From NCBI GenBank assembly GCA_946553025.1, contig CAMNRM010000005.1, positions 62,001-126,000 of the forward strand: DNA of 64,000 nt, given 5' to 3'. A model generated the notes under the pieces. It made no database searches. It had not been told where the DNA came from and was given only the letters and a program-made list of their open reading frames with translations. The DNA comes from an uncultured Clostridium sp. (GTDB taxonomy: Bacteria; Bacillota; Clostridia; Lachnospirales; Lachnospiraceae). The translations under genes were made by a program, and so were the position numbers. Of this stretch, positions 47,602 through 56,946 are shown one piece after another (the first letter of the stretch is position 1; every line of letters starts with the position of its first letter).

Positions 47602-48431
47602 CCGATTTCCACCTCCTTAGCAGAAAATACCGGCCCTTCTTTACAGATCCGTTTATTGTGAACATGGGTGTGTTCATCCACTTCTTTGGACTTGCACACA
47701 CAGGCCAGACAGGCACCGATTCCGCACGCCATCCGCTCCTCCAGAGAGATAAAACACTCCATTTTCCTTTCCTCTGCAAAGTCTTTTAAAGCACGAAGCA
47801 TGGGCTTGGGGCCGCAGGCAAAGATGATATCGCCCTGCAGCTTCTTCTCTGCAATTGCATCCAGAACGTTCCCCTTCGTCCCGATACTTCCGTCCTCCGA
47901 AGCCACAAACACCGGGCCGCAGGCTTCAAATTCGGCCTTTAAAAAGGACTGGCTGTCCCGGTAGCCTAAGATACTCTGAATATCCGCCTTGCCCTTAAGC
48001 TGCTTTGCAACCTCCAGCATCGGCGGGATTCCTATACCTCCGCCGATAAGAAAAATGCGTTTTCCCACAGCCTTTTCTAACGGAAAACCGTTGCCCAGAG
48101 GGCCTGTCACATCCACGGTATCGCCCTGGGTTAAATGGGAAAATTCTTCTGTCCCCGCCCCGGCCACCCGGTAAACCACCCGCAGCCTTCGAGCTTCCCG
48201 GTCAATCTCACAAAGGCTGATCGGCCGCGGAAGCAGCCGGGAAGCATCGGCGGAATACATCGAAATAAACTGTCCCGGAACTGCCGACACAGCCGTACTT
48301 TCCGCATAGATCCAGAGGCTGTAAACTCCTTCTGCCAGCTTTTCCTGGCTAAGAACCCTTGCTTTTTCCTTTCCCTTTCCTGCTTTATTTTCCGTTCCTT
48401 TCTCCATGCCTTTCTCCGTTTTCTGTGCCAT
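47598..48431 (-). CDS. pyrK: Dihydroorotate dehydrogenase B, electron-transfer subunit
   Basis: PyrK carries FAD and a 2Fe-2S cluster and links PyrD to NAD. The 277-residue protein has a Lys/Glu-rich N-terminal tail of about 22 residues, then RLLPRPISLCEID (FAD-binding Arg-Pro-x-Ser) and FLIGGGIGIPPMLEVAKQL (NAD site). The C-terminal cluster is EERMACGIGACLACVC with a further Cys at KRICKEGPVF. The start at 48429-48431 has GGGAGG upstream. It lies between pyrF and pyrD. Confidence 0.95.
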   Translation of the reverse strand: MAQKTEKGMEKGTENKAGKGKEKARVLSQEKLAEGVYSLWIYAESTAVSAVPGQFISMYSADASRLLPRPISLCEIDREARRLRVVYRVAGAGTEEFSHLTQGDTVDVTGPLGNGFPLEKAVGKRIFLIGGGIGIPPMLEVAKQLKGKADIQSILGYRDSQSFLKAEFEACGPVFVASEDGSIGTKGNVLDAIAEKKLQGDIIFACGPKPMLRALKDFAEERKMECFISLEERMACGIGACLACVCKSKEVDEHTHVHNKRICKEGPVFSAKEVEIG

Positions 48432-48456
48432 CTTTTCCTCCCATTCTGTGCATGTT

Positions 48457-49374
48457 TTACAGCACCCGTCCGATATCCGCAATCATATCCAGCACCGCCT
48501 GCCGTGAAGCTTCCCCGAAATGTTCGGAACCGAATTTTGCATAAGCTTCCTTCTTATAGGCAGCAATAATCCCCCGGGAAGAGTTTACTACCGCACCAAA
48601 ACCGTCGTCGTTAAAGCAGTATTTTAAGTCCTCTGCCGTACCACCCTGTGCACCGTATCCGGGCACTAAAAAGAAGGTGTGCGGCATAAGCTTCCGCAGC
48701 TTTTTGCTCATCTCGGGATAGGTTGCACCCACAACGGCACCTACATTGCTGTAGTCGCCGTCCATACAGTCGGCACCCCACTCCACCACTTTTTCTGCCA
48801 CCAGTTCATAGAGCGGACGCCCATCAATCAGCCTGTCCTGGAACTCGCCGCTGGAAGGATTCGAGGTCTTTACCAGAACAAATAAACCCTTGTCCTGCTC
48901 CTTACACACATCCACAAAAGGCTTAACTCCATCTGTTCCCAGATAAGGATTCACCGTTAAAAAATCCGTATGGAAACCGGAATACACCTTGCTTCCCACC
49001 TTCACCTGGCCGATGTGTCCCGCCGCATAGGCCGCAGATGTCGAGCCGATATCTCCCCTCTTTGCATCGCCAATCACCACCAGGCCCTTTTCCCGGCAGT
49101 AATCCACCGTCCTTTTATACACAGCCAAACCTTCCAGCCCAAACTGCTCATACATCGCAATCTGCGGCTTCACCGACGGAATCAGGTCACAGGTAGCATC
49201 AATAATCTCCTTATTAAACTCCCACACCGCCTGCGCTGCCCCGGCAAGCGTTTCCCCATGCTCCTCAAATGCCTTTTTCGTTATCTGCTCAGGAATATAA
49301 GAAAGCATCGGGTCCAAGCCTACACAAATCGGCGCTTTCGTCCTTGCAATTTTTTCCATTAACTGTTTAATCAT
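48457..49374 (-). CDS. pyrF: Orotidine 5'-phosphate decarboxylase, long type
   Basis: PyrF makes UMP from OMP. The 305-residue protein belongs to the longer subfamily. ICVGLDPMLSYIPEQITKK lies near residue 16, and the catalytic Asp-Lys block VVIGDAKRGDIGSTSAAYA near 99-117 holds DAKRGD. NPYLGTDGVKPFVD and VPGYGAQGGTAEDL supply further substrate-site loops. First gene of the pyrF-pyrK-pyrD operon, with a good promoter at 49500-49528. Confidence 0.96.
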   Translation of the reverse strand: MIKQLMEKIARTKAPICVGLDPMLSYIPEQITKKAFEEHGETLAGAAQAVWEFNKEIIDATCDLIPSVKPQIAMYEQFGLEGLAVYKRTVDYCREKGLVVIGDAKRGDIGSTSAAYAAGHIGQVKVGSKVYSGFHTDFLTVNPYLGTDGVKPFVDVCKEQDKGLFVLVKTSNPSSGEFQDRLIDGRPLYELVAEKVVEWGADCMDGDYSNVGAVVGATYPEMSKKLRKLMPHTFFLVPGYGAQGGTAEDLKYCFNDDGFGAVVNSSRGIIAAYKKEAYAKFGSEHFGEASRQAVLDMIADIGRVL

Positions 49375-49397
49375 GAGATTTCCTCCATTCTCTGTGT

Positions 49398-49433
49398 GTG
49401 TTTTGCGTTTTGTGTTTTGTGTTTTGCGTTTTC
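49398..49433. repeat. Heptamer simple repeat (GTTTTGy)
   Basis: About five tandem units of GTTTTGC or GTTTTGT lie just before pyrF, in its untranslated leader. On the pyrF mRNA the tract reads as A/C-rich. Confidence 0.6.
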
Positions 49434-49499
49434 CTATACATCTTCATGTACGAAATGCTTGTATTTTTCCATTATTTATGTATGTTTCCAAGTGTTCAC

Positions 49500-49528
49500 A
49501 GTATAACATAATCTTGGGGGACTGTAAA
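49500..49528 (-). promoter_or_regulatory. pyrF operon promoter
   Basis: On the minus strand, -35 TTTACA (49523-49528), a 17-base spacer and -10 TATACT (49500-49505). The leader of about 120 bases shows no PyrR attenuator that I could recognise. Confidence 0.65.
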
Positions 49529-49534
49529 CCAGGA

Positions 49535-49563
49535 TTGACTTGATTAATCGGATTTGTTGTAGT
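49535..49563 (+). promoter_or_regulatory. Promoter of the AAA ATPase gene
   Basis: -35 TTGACT (49535-49540), a 17-base spacer and -10 TGTAGT (49558-49563). It is divergent from the pyrF promoter, 6 bases away, so the two may interfere. Confidence 0.45.
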
Positions 49564-49614
49564 AAACTGTATCTTATAGAAATAAAGGATTATCCTTTTC
49601 CTGGAGGTGATAAC

Positions 49615-50703
49615 ATGAAACTGATGAATATAAAATTAAAAAATGTGAAATGTTTCGACACACTTACCCTTAATTTAGTAAAGCCGGAAACGCAGGAACC
49701 CTTATCTGTCTGTGCCTTCGTTGGGCCCAATGGAACAGGGAAAAGTACAATCTTAGATTCCTTAGTTCATATTTTTACAAAAGCTTCGTCAGATTTTGGT
49801 GGGAATACCTTCAAATCCAATGCAGTAAAATATAAACGCAGCAATCTGTCAATAACAGCAAATTTAAAATTTTCACCACAGGAACAAAAGGTTTTAAATT
49901 ATAATGAACCATTTCAACTGGATTATTGTATGTATGAAGAAGAATCTTATTTCCTTTATCCACCTACACCGGATACTTTATCGGAAGAAGAAAGAGATAA
50001 CATTCGCCAGCATTATCTGACAACCTTCCAGACGTTAATCAATGCAAACACCATGGGACTTATCTTTTACTTTGATGCTTTTCGTTATCTGATTGCCAAA
50101 AATCCAAGCGGTCCGGATTTAGAAGATTTTAATCTTGATTCAAAATCAGGAGCATTAAAGAGCAACCTTTCCGAAGAAGGGAAAATCACGAATAAGTATT
50201 TTAATGTAAAGCAGTGGCTGGTTAATTTAGACTATATGATCTTAAAAGGAGAAAAGCCTTATTATCAAACCATTTTTAACCATGTAATCAAAGCCTTTGA
50301 ACTTTTATTTCATCCCCTGCTGTTCCATGGAATCAGCACAGAAGGAAAAATTTTATTTAAGGATAACAGCAGCAATGAATTATTAGATATTGATATGTTA
50401 AGTGACGGATTTAAAAGTATATTTGTTATTATTACAGCAATTATATTGCGTCTTGCCCTTGCATCCGAAGATGAAGAAGAAAATGAAGATGAAAAGACTG
50501 AACTTTTTTATGAAAAAGAAGCAATTATCTTAATTGATGAAATTGACTGTCATATCCATCCAAAATGGCAGAAAAACATTCTCCCGGCATTCCGGGTACT
50601 GTTTCCGAACTGTCAATTTATTATAACTACACATTCTCCATTTATTCTGCAGTCGTTAAACGAATATGAAATTATAAAATTAGGAGAAAAAGAAATCATA
50701 TGA
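49615..50703 (+). CDS. AAA (SMC/RecF-like) ATPase
   Basis: A 362-residue ATPase beginning MKLMNIKLKNVKCFDTLTLN. Walker A is FVGPNGTGKSTILD near residues 41-54. The C-terminal half has the AAA_21/ABC-type Walker B and switch (AIILIDEIDCHIHPKWQKNIL, then FIITTHSPFILQSL). Proteins of this type (PtuA, AriA and OLD-like) often work with a nuclease partner in phage defence. Here the downstream gene is a decayed AAA-ATPase-like gene, so no clear partner exists. The ATG at 49615 has a perfect GGAGGTGAT; the open frame 25 codons upstream is not used. Confidence 0.85.
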   Translation: MKLMNIKLKNVKCFDTLTLNLVKPETQEPLSVCAFVGPNGTGKSTILDSLVHIFTKASSDFGGNTFKSNAVKYKRSNLSITANLKFSPQEQKVLNYNEPFQLDYCMYEEESYFLYPPTPDTLSEEERDNIRQHYLTTFQTLINANTMGLIFYFDAFRYLIAKNPSGPDLEDFNLDSKSGALKSNLSEEGKITNKYFNVKQWLVNLDYMILKGEKPYYQTIFNHVIKAFELLFHPLLFHGISTEGKILFKDNSSNELLDIDMLSDGFKSIFVIITAIILRLALASEDEEENEDEKTELFYEKEAIILIDEIDCHIHPKWQKNILPAFRVLFPNCQFIITTHSPFILQSLNEYEIIKLGEKEII

Positions 50704-50736
50704 CAATGAATATCGATGAAAGGAGCCGCCGTACAC

Positions 50737-52010
50737 ATGGGTATATTTTTAAATCCGGATACTCCATCCGAAGCTTACAAATCAATAGCCTTAACAAGAT
50801 TTTTTGTTGATAAAACCTGGCTTATTCATGATATTCTTGAATCCCTAAGACTGGACAACCAACGCTATATCTGTATCACCCGCCCCAGGCGTTTTGGAAA
50901 AACAGTTATGGCAAACATGCTTGGAGCCTTTTTCGGAAAAACAACAGGCTGCTCTTCCCTGTTTGAGCATTTGGAGATTTCAAAATCCGACTATTTTCAT
51001 CAATACCTCTGCAGCAGTGACATTATTTATATTGATTTCAGCCGAATACCAGAAAAATGCTCCTCCTATGAAGAATATATCAGCCGTATCCTTTCTGGTC
51101 TTAAAGAAGATCTTTATCAGGAATTTCCAAGTCTTGTACTGAATTTTAAAAAATCTCTGTGGGATATTTTAAGTACGATTTTTGAAAAAACACAGCGCAA
51201 ATTTGTCTTTATTATGGATGAATGGGATGCTATATTTCATTTGCCCTTTATCTCATCAAAAAAAGAAAGAATGTACCTGCTCTTCCTTAAAAATTTACTA
51301 AAAGATCAGCCTTATATTCAGCTTGCCTATATGACAGGAATTCTACCCATTGCCAAATATTCTGACGGCTCAGAATTAAATATGTTTGCAGAATATAATA
51401 TGGCGACAAAGGAAAAATTCAGCAGTTACTTTGGTTTTTTAAATCATGAGGTTGATACCCTGTTTTCCATCTATCAAAAAACAACAAAAAAGCCAAAAAT
51501 AACACGGGAGGAATTGCAGATTTGGTATGATGGCTACCACACTGCCGCAGGTGACCATATTTATAATCCAAAATCAATTATACATGCACTGTCCGATAAC
51601 CAATTAGGCTGTTATTGGACCGGTTCCGGGCCTTACGATGAAATTTTTTACTATATCCAGGACAATATCGATGAAATTCGCGATGACTTTGTATGGATGA
51701 TTTCCGGGGAAGCTGTGGAAACAAAAATTCAGGAATATGCAGCCACTGCAAAAGATTTAACTACCCGTGAACAGATTTATTCGGCTATGGTTGTCTATGG
51801 ACTGCTTACCTATGAACACCAAAAAGTATTTATCCCCAACCGGGAATTAAATGAATTACTGCTGTCCGCTTTGCCGGAAAACTTAGTGAAGAAATAAAAT
51901 ACACAGGACGTATCCTGGCTGTTGGAATCAGCTACAGCAAACATACAAAAGAACATGTTTGTAAAGTAGAAGAGCTGCGGAAATTCTTGGAATCTTTAAA
52001 ATGGATCTGA
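50737..52010 (+). pseudogene. AAA-ATPase-like / PD-(D/E)XK gene with internal deletion
   Basis: The intact frame runs to 51897 (about 386 residues). It has RFFVDKTWLIHDIL, Walker A-like RPRRFGKTVMANML near residue 52 and IMDEWDAIF, as in the large AAA-ATPase-like family whose full members end in a PD-(D/E)XK nuclease domain (about 550 residues). Here the frame breaks at about 51870. In another frame the family's C-terminal tail, GKLSEEIKYTGRILAVGISY and on, continues to 52010. The nuclease middle section is missing, which suggests a deletion with frameshift. These genes are very numerous in gut Firmicutes and Bacteroidetes; their function is unclear. Confidence 0.75.
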
Positions 52011-52111
52011 TTACCTTATATGGGAAAATGGGATTATCCTATATTGCAATGTCCGACGAAGAAATCTCAGAAGAACTAGAAACTGTACGATATTTGAAGG
52101 AAATAAGCTAA
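52001..52111 (+). CDS. 36-codon ORF after the decayed ATPase gene
   Basis: An ATG at 52001 opens a 36-residue acidic frame (MDLITLYGKMGLSYIAMSDE and on) to TAA at 52109-52111. It overlaps the end of the pseudogene tail. There is no convincing ribosome site. It could be a remnant of another gene's C-terminus rather than a real small gene. Confidence 0.25.
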   Translation: MDLITLYGKMGLSYIAMSDEEISEELETVRYLKEIS

Positions 52112-52152
52112 TAAAAATTTTTTGGTCTTCCTAATAGTTTATCATTCATAGC

Positions 52153-52194
52153 ATTTACACCTGCTGAGCCTTAAGGGAAGGAGCAGGTGTAAAT
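52153..52194 (+). terminator. Hairpin terminator after the decayed ATPase gene
   Basis: ATTTACACCTGCT and AGCAGGTGTAAAT form a perfect 13-bp stem with a 16-base loop, followed on the plus strand by TTTT. It separates the ATPase genes from the convergent hicAB pair. Confidence 0.65.
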
Positions 52195-52211
52195 TTTACC
52201 ATCTAATCCTT

Positions 52212-52625
52212 TCACGCATTATAATTTTGAGGCAAACGGAATATTTGCATAAGTCCATCCTGAAGCACTTGAGAACAGTTTACGCCCCGCTTTTCTGCCA
52301 ATGCAGCCATCCATGCAGGAAGTGAAACATTTTTACGCACAGAGCGAGTATCTGTTGCCGCCCGATATGCAAATGTATCAATACGGATAATCGAACAAAA
52401 AGCATTTTCGGGAATATCCAATTCAGGTTGTGGCGTAGCAGGCGGAATCTCGTTTCCTTCATCTTCGGCTACAACAAGCCAGCCGCTGGCAGCATCTGTA
52501 ATCATCTCAATAGCATCTTCAATACTGTTTCCCGTAGTAATACATCCGGGAAGATCAGGTACCCTGCAATAATATTTGCTTTTATCTTCGTTTGGAATTA
52601 ATGTTGCGGTATAAATATAGTTCAC
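52212..52625 (-). CDS. hicB: HicB family antitoxin
   Basis: A 137-residue antitoxin. The N-terminal part (YTATLIPNEDKSKYYCRVPDLPGCITTGNSIEDAIEMI, residues 5-42) is the partially degraded RNase H-like HicB fold. The C-terminal region (RKNVSLPAWMAALAEKRGVNCSQVLQDGL) is a ribbon-helix-helix DNA-binding domain that would autoregulate the pair. The start is a GTG at 52623-52625 with AAAGGAGG 7 bases upstream; the ATG at 52667 is not supported. It follows hicA. Confidence 0.9.
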   Translation of the reverse strand: MNYIYTATLIPNEDKSKYYCRVPDLPGCITTGNSIEDAIEMITDAASGWLVVAEDEGNEIPPATPQPELDIPENAFCSIIRIDTFAYRAATDTRSVRKNVSLPAWMAALAEKRGVNCSQVLQDGLMQIFRLPQNYNA

Positions 52626-52670
52626 GAATTTTCCTCCTTTACTGATGGTGCGAAACCTATTATTCATTCA

Positions 52671-52856
52671 CTATCTTCCACCCTGCTTAATTTCTTTGCG
52701 AATATAGCGCAGATCATCTTCATCAAAATGCCCGCGCTTCAATGGAATAGAATATTTTGTTTCAGGATTATAATAAATATCATGGTTTCCACCACTTCGC
52801 TTAAATATGTATCCATTAGCGTTCAAATCCTTGATAGCTGTGTTCCTCGGGTTCAT
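52671..52856 (-). CDS. hicA: HicA family mRNA interferase toxin
   Basis: A 61-residue double-stranded-RNA-binding-fold toxin that cleaves mRNA. It has the HicA core: LNANGYIFKRSGGNHDIYYN with the catalytic His near residue 25, then IPLKRGHFDEDDLRYIRKEI. The start at 52854-52856 has AAAGGAGG upstream. Toxin-first order with hicB 46 bases downstream is normal for this family. Both genes look intact. Confidence 0.9.
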   Translation of the reverse strand: MNPRNTAIKDLNANGYIFKRSGGNHDIYYNPETKYSIPLKRGHFDEDDLRYIRKEIKQGGR

Positions 52857-53012
52857 TATCATCCTCCTTTGATAACATTATACACAATAATACACAATCA
52901 TTCAAGAAAAATTCAAATATAAAATGATAAAAATTAACTTACCGCAAAATTCCAAATTACACTCCATAAAAAATTCTTTTATCTTCAGTAAAAAATTTAT
53001 AATTATTCAACA

Positions 53013-53432
53013 TTAAAGTAAACCCGATGAGTTTTCTTGTAAAAAGGATGACTGCATAGATTTTATTGTATCCTTTATAGCTATATCTGGATGTGTCCAC
53101 AAAGGTGGCTTTTTCACTTTACCATCGCTATCCTTTATTATACTACTTCTAACTTCCAACTTCTTCATATTTGATTTATGCACGATCTGGAATAAAGCAT
53201 CTGGCTTAATCCCCATTTCAACACAAGTTCCAAGAAGATAATATAATAAATCTATCATTGCATCCGCCTGGGCATAGATATCTTGTGCTTTCATAAATTC
53301 CTGCAGTTCTTCTTCCATCCATTTTGTGCGAATTTCTACCCGCTCTTTTTTTAATTGGCAAGGTATTTTTGACACGGGTTGACCTGCAGCTTTTTGAAAA
53401 GCTTCAACTAACTTATAAGCTTCGTCAATCAT
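53013..53432 (-). CDS. MazG/PRA-PH-like nucleotide pyrophosphohydrolase
   Basis: A 139-residue all-helical protein starting MIDEAYKLVEAFQKAAGQPV. KWMEEELQEFMKAQDI near residues 36-51 supplies the E-E-x-x-E metal site, and QADAMIDLLYYLLGTCVEMG near 54-73 the D-x-x-x-D partner, as in the MazG/dUTPase-like superfamily that splits NTPs or phosphoribosyl-ATP. The tail (SDGKVKKPPLWTHPD) fits the PRA-PH-like subgroup. The start at 53430-53432 has AAAGGA 6-7 bases upstream. The substrate is unknown; it is not in a histidine operon. Confidence 0.8.
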   Translation of the reverse strand: MIDEAYKLVEAFQKAAGQPVSKIPCQLKKERVEIRTKWMEEELQEFMKAQDIYAQADAMIDLLYYLLGTCVEMGIKPDALFQIVHKSNMKKLEVRSSIIKDSDGKVKKPPLWTHPDIAIKDTIKSMQSSFLQENSSGLL

Positions 53433-53567
53433 ATTTATTCCTTTATTGGCTATTATACTGTCTGTACAAATCAATACAAAACAATATCGAACTTTTCTCT
53501 TCGAGATTTTTAGATAATTAAATATATACATCGAAAATTCTCAGATAACAGAAAACTAAAAAATTAA

Positions 53568-54242
53568 TCATTTAGATAATGGATCGCTATTGTTCTCTAA
53601 TGATTTCTGAAAAAACCATGATACTGCTTCACAATATGGCTTTGCTGATTTTTTTGAGATATCTTTAGATATTCTTTTATATGCAGCAGTCTTACATCCT
53701 TGACCATCCAGAATACTCTTTAAATCCGACGAAACCAAATTGCCAAGATAAAACGGATTTTTATCAATACCCTGTTGATCCGGCATCTTTAAATACGCGC
53801 CCCAGGTACACGCAAATACATTCCCGGCACAATCAATCCCGATTTTTCGCTCAAGCATATGACAACGTTTTTCACACACACCAAGTTCAGGCAATACACG
53901 TAGAGAACAATGATAGTCACATAAAATACCAAATTCATTTATCCGCCTTGAAATTTTCTTTGCTATCTCTAATGGGTGATAATTCCTGTATTTCTCAATA
54001 TCCGTATATTTTTCACTAAATGCTCCAACTGGCATAAGACGGATAATCTGTGCTTCTATCTGTATATTGGGATACTGCTCTCTTAATCGAAATAATTTTG
54101 AAATAAGATTTTCTATTTCATTATCGTTTAAATCATCATCCAGTAAAGGTATATTGATCGTCAGATGATGAATATTTTCTGAAACATTTTCTATCTGTTC
54201 ATAATTATATTGACAATAATCAGATGAGTTTATTGAAAAGCT
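53568..54242 (-). pseudogene. 5'-truncated radical SAM/SPASM protein
   Basis: A 224-codon open region begins immediately after a TGA (54243-54245) and lacks the N-terminal CxxxCxxC iron-sulfur motif. What remains is the later half of the radical SAM barrel (INIPLLDDDLNDNEIENLIS; QIEAQIIRLMPVGAF) and a SPASM-type cluster region (ELGVCEKRCHMLERKIGIDC then GNVFACTWGAYL, with NPFYLGNLV). Such proteins modify peptides or proteins. With the catalytic cluster missing it is unlikely to be active. An in-frame ATG at 54035 could give a 155-residue fragment. Confidence 0.75.
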
Positions 54243-54359
54243 TCATTATACTTGCTTCAGATATAATCTAATGGGCAGAGGTTGAATAAGAGCAAAATTG
54301 GCCACTCAAAAAATCTTTTAATTTTACCAATGCAAAAAATTCATTAAAAACGAGTATAG

Positions 54360-55154
54360 TTATTTTTTGATTTTTAATAACATAATAATAAATTTACCCT
54401 TTAATGTTTTGCCCATCATAACATTATGCAGTAATTCTACTTTTCCCCCAAAAGATAATTTAAACTTACCAATACCATCTGGATTTTCAGGATTTGCGAT
54501 TCCTCCCCAATCATACAATTTTATTCCTTGTTCCTTAAAAGTTTTTAAATCAAACCAATGAAGACCTTTATTAATCCGTCCTATTCTTTCTGCTTCCAGT
54601 TTCTCTTGACGAAATGGAGAAGCAGAATAATAAAACCTAACCTTTGCATCATTTTGGCTATAAACATATGAATGAAATACTAAGGGAATATCTCGATAAA
54701 ATCCTATAGTAAATACAATACTTTCATTTTCAATCATATTTTTAACTTGGTTCTTATTAAAAACATTCTTAATCCCTTTATCCTTATACATCTGATTGTA
54801 TACGTTTTCAAATCCATCAAGCAAACTTTGATCAATAGGATTTAATTTATCATAGTATTGGTAAGTTATTTCCTCCTCAATTCTATTACATCTTTTAATC
54901 TCATATCTATAATTTTTTTTAATTGCAGAAAATAAACATTCCTCTATATCTGTTAAATCAGTAATAAGTGTATACTGACTATTTTTAATGAGATGATTTT
55001 TATCCGAAATATATTCTTTAGATAATGAATGAGCAAAGATAATATCACAATTTTTTTCATTTATCGAAGATGGTACTATTTCAAACCATAGATGTTTAAT
55101 TTTAATTCCCATTTTTTTATAAATATAGCTTATCAATTTTATCGTTCCTTCCAA
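54360..55154 (-). CDS. FemAB/GNAT-fold aminoacyl- or acyltransferase-like protein
   Basis: A 264-residue protein of the FemAB-like (double GNAT) class. AIKKNYRYEIKRCNRIEEEI near residues 78-97 and the C-terminal YDWGGIANPENPDGIGKFKLSFGG near 222-245 are the usual landmarks. Relatives add amino acids to peptidoglycan bridges or modify surface sugars. Located at the start of a polysaccharide locus, it may transfer an amino acid or acyl group to the polymer. Very AT-rich. The 54243-54359 stretch upstream of the radical SAM remnant holds no gene. Confidence 0.8.
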   Translation of the reverse strand: MEGTIKLISYIYKKMGIKIKHLWFEIVPSSINEKNCDIIFAHSLSKEYISDKNHLIKNSQYTLITDLTDIEECLFSAIKKNYRYEIKRCNRIEEEITYQYYDKLNPIDQSLLDGFENVYNQMYKDKGIKNVFNKNQVKNMIENESIVFTIGFYRDIPLVFHSYVYSQNDAKVRFYYSASPFRQEKLEAERIGRINKGLHWFDLKTFKEQGIKLYDWGGIANPENPDGIGKFKLSFGGKVELLHNVMMGKTLKGKFIIMLLKIKK

Positions 55155-55364
55155 TGTTACTAATTGTCTATGAGTTACAATTTTTTTTATAAATACAAAT
55201 CATTATATAACTTTATCCTTATATTTCCATATATAATTATTTAGTTATAACTCTAACATATCATCTTTAGTTTAGCTTAAATTTAGTAATACCTACTAAT
55301 CCTTTATCGAGTAAACACATGCAAAATTAACTTAAATTAAAATTATCAAAAAACATTTAAATCC

Positions 55365-56885
55365 TTAATTATTTAATTTTTTAAACAACTTTTGATATCC
55401 TATTCTTTGAAAATTTATCAATACTGGTACTACAATCGCAACTATAGAGCAAATTAAACACAATATAATCAATTTTATCCATGAATCAGAACGAAAAAAT
55501 CCCGAAATCCATTTACATATATAATAGGTCATTAAACTAGATATGAACCATTTTATAAATCTAAAAATATAATATAAATATGAGGTTTTATAAACTTTTT
55601 TTGAAATAATATACATTCTACTGATCAAATATATTAAAGAAGTAAAAGTAGTTCCTATCAAAGCACCATTAATCCCTATCTCTTTAACCAATATTACTGA
55701 AACAATAATATTAAGTATTGCAGAAATAATAATAACAGGTTTATCATAATGATATAATTTATATATTACAAACACTTGTGATGGTATTATCATCATTAAT
55801 GTTAAGCATAAATTTACACTTAGTAACATGACCGTACTATCTTCTAATATATAATCACTTCCAATATATAATTTTATAAAAATTTGAAATGCAATAACAC
55901 AATCAATAAAACAAATATTTCCCACTAAATAATTGACAAAATAATACATATCAGTAATTTCTTTTTGTTTTTTTAAACTAGGAGTAGTAGCAATATAATT
56001 TCCATATGTAGCCTGTAACGAAGAAAAAACCTGAGTAATTATTGAACGTAAAGCTATTGTAATTAATGAATAATTTGCCAAATAACCGGTCCATACAGAA
56101 CCCATTAATGTTGAAATTATGATATTATCTGTTCCATGATATACATAGGCACCAATTTTAGCAATAAAAACATCCTTTACATAAGCAAAAATAGGGGCCT
56201 TATAATTTTTTGCCATTTCTATATCAGGCTCATTCGTAATATATGGATTAGCCTTTTTACAATTTATAGATATAATAATGTTAGAAAAAATATTTTTAGC
56301 CACTGTAAGTGAGAGATATAAAATATAATTTGGAAATATCATTAACAATACTATCTGTATGATGGAAGTCACTAAGTTTATAATAAAATCAACTTCATTT
56401 GTAAAATATGCTTTTTGTTGTGCAATTAATAATGTCCTACGATAGGCTAAAAAATATGTACTAACAGCTCCTATTAAATTAATTAAAAAAAGTACTCTCA
56501 AATAGTTATCATCACAAGAGGCATCGTTTATGATAAATGGAACTAAAACAAGTATTATCAATCCAATTGCCATAACTGCTATACCTATTAGCTTATATAT
56601 TTTCTTATATAAATACATTAAAGCATTTATTCTATTTATATCATTATCCGCAATGGGTTTATATAAATAACTTGTAATGGCAATCCCTATACCTAAATCT
56701 GCCATATTTAACATTTGAAGTATGTCATTAAAAACTGAACTATAACCTAAATATTGTACACCCAATGATACTAAAAAGGCTCTTTGAAGAATAAACTTCA
56801 AAAACAAATTGAAAATTTGAGTAAAAAATGTAATTCCTGTATTCTTTAAAATATTTTTTGATTCACCTCCACATTTATTTATCAT
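55365..56885 (-). CDS. Oligosaccharide flippase (Wzx-like)
   Basis: A 506-residue membrane protein with 12-14 spans. It starts NILKNTGITFFTQIFNLFLKF and has the family's first-loop pattern QRAFLVSLGVQYLGYSSVFND. It would flip lipid-linked repeat units of the surface polysaccharide across the membrane. The ATG at 56885 has GAGG about 13 bases upstream; a GGAGG inside the frame is not followed by a usable start. AT-rich, like its neighbours. The 210-base gap to the FemAB-like gene holds nothing recognisable. Confidence 0.9.
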   Translation of the reverse strand: MINKCGGESKNILKNTGITFFTQIFNLFLKFILQRAFLVSLGVQYLGYSSVFNDILQMLNMADLGIGIAITSYLYKPIADNDINRINALMYLYKKIYKLIGIAVMAIGLIILVLVPFIINDASCDDNYLRVLFLINLIGAVSTYFLAYRRTLLIAQQKAYFTNEVDFIINLVTSIIQIVLLMIFPNYILYLSLTVAKNIFSNIIISINCKKANPYITNEPDIEMAKNYKAPIFAYVKDVFIAKIGAYVYHGTDNIIISTLMGSVWTGYLANYSLITIALRSIITQVFSSLQATYGNYIATTPSLKKQKEITDMYYFVNYLVGNICFIDCVIAFQIFIKLYIGSDYILEDSTVMLLSVNLCLTLMMIIPSQVFVIYKLYHYDKPVIIISAILNIIVSVILVKEIGINGALIGTTFTSLIYLISRMYIISKKVYKTSYLYYIFRFIKWFISSLMTYYICKWISGFFRSDSWIKLIILCLICSIVAIVVPVLINFQRIGYQKLFKKLNN

Positions 56886-56946
56886 ATTTTATTTTATACC
56901 TCATTTCTTATTGACTTATAATCGTTTTCATAATAATAAATATATT

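Noticed and set aside
54246-54359. Insertion-sequence remnant between the radical SAM fragment and the FemAB-like gene
   Set aside because: No transposase fragment, terminal inverted repeat or target duplication could be identified.
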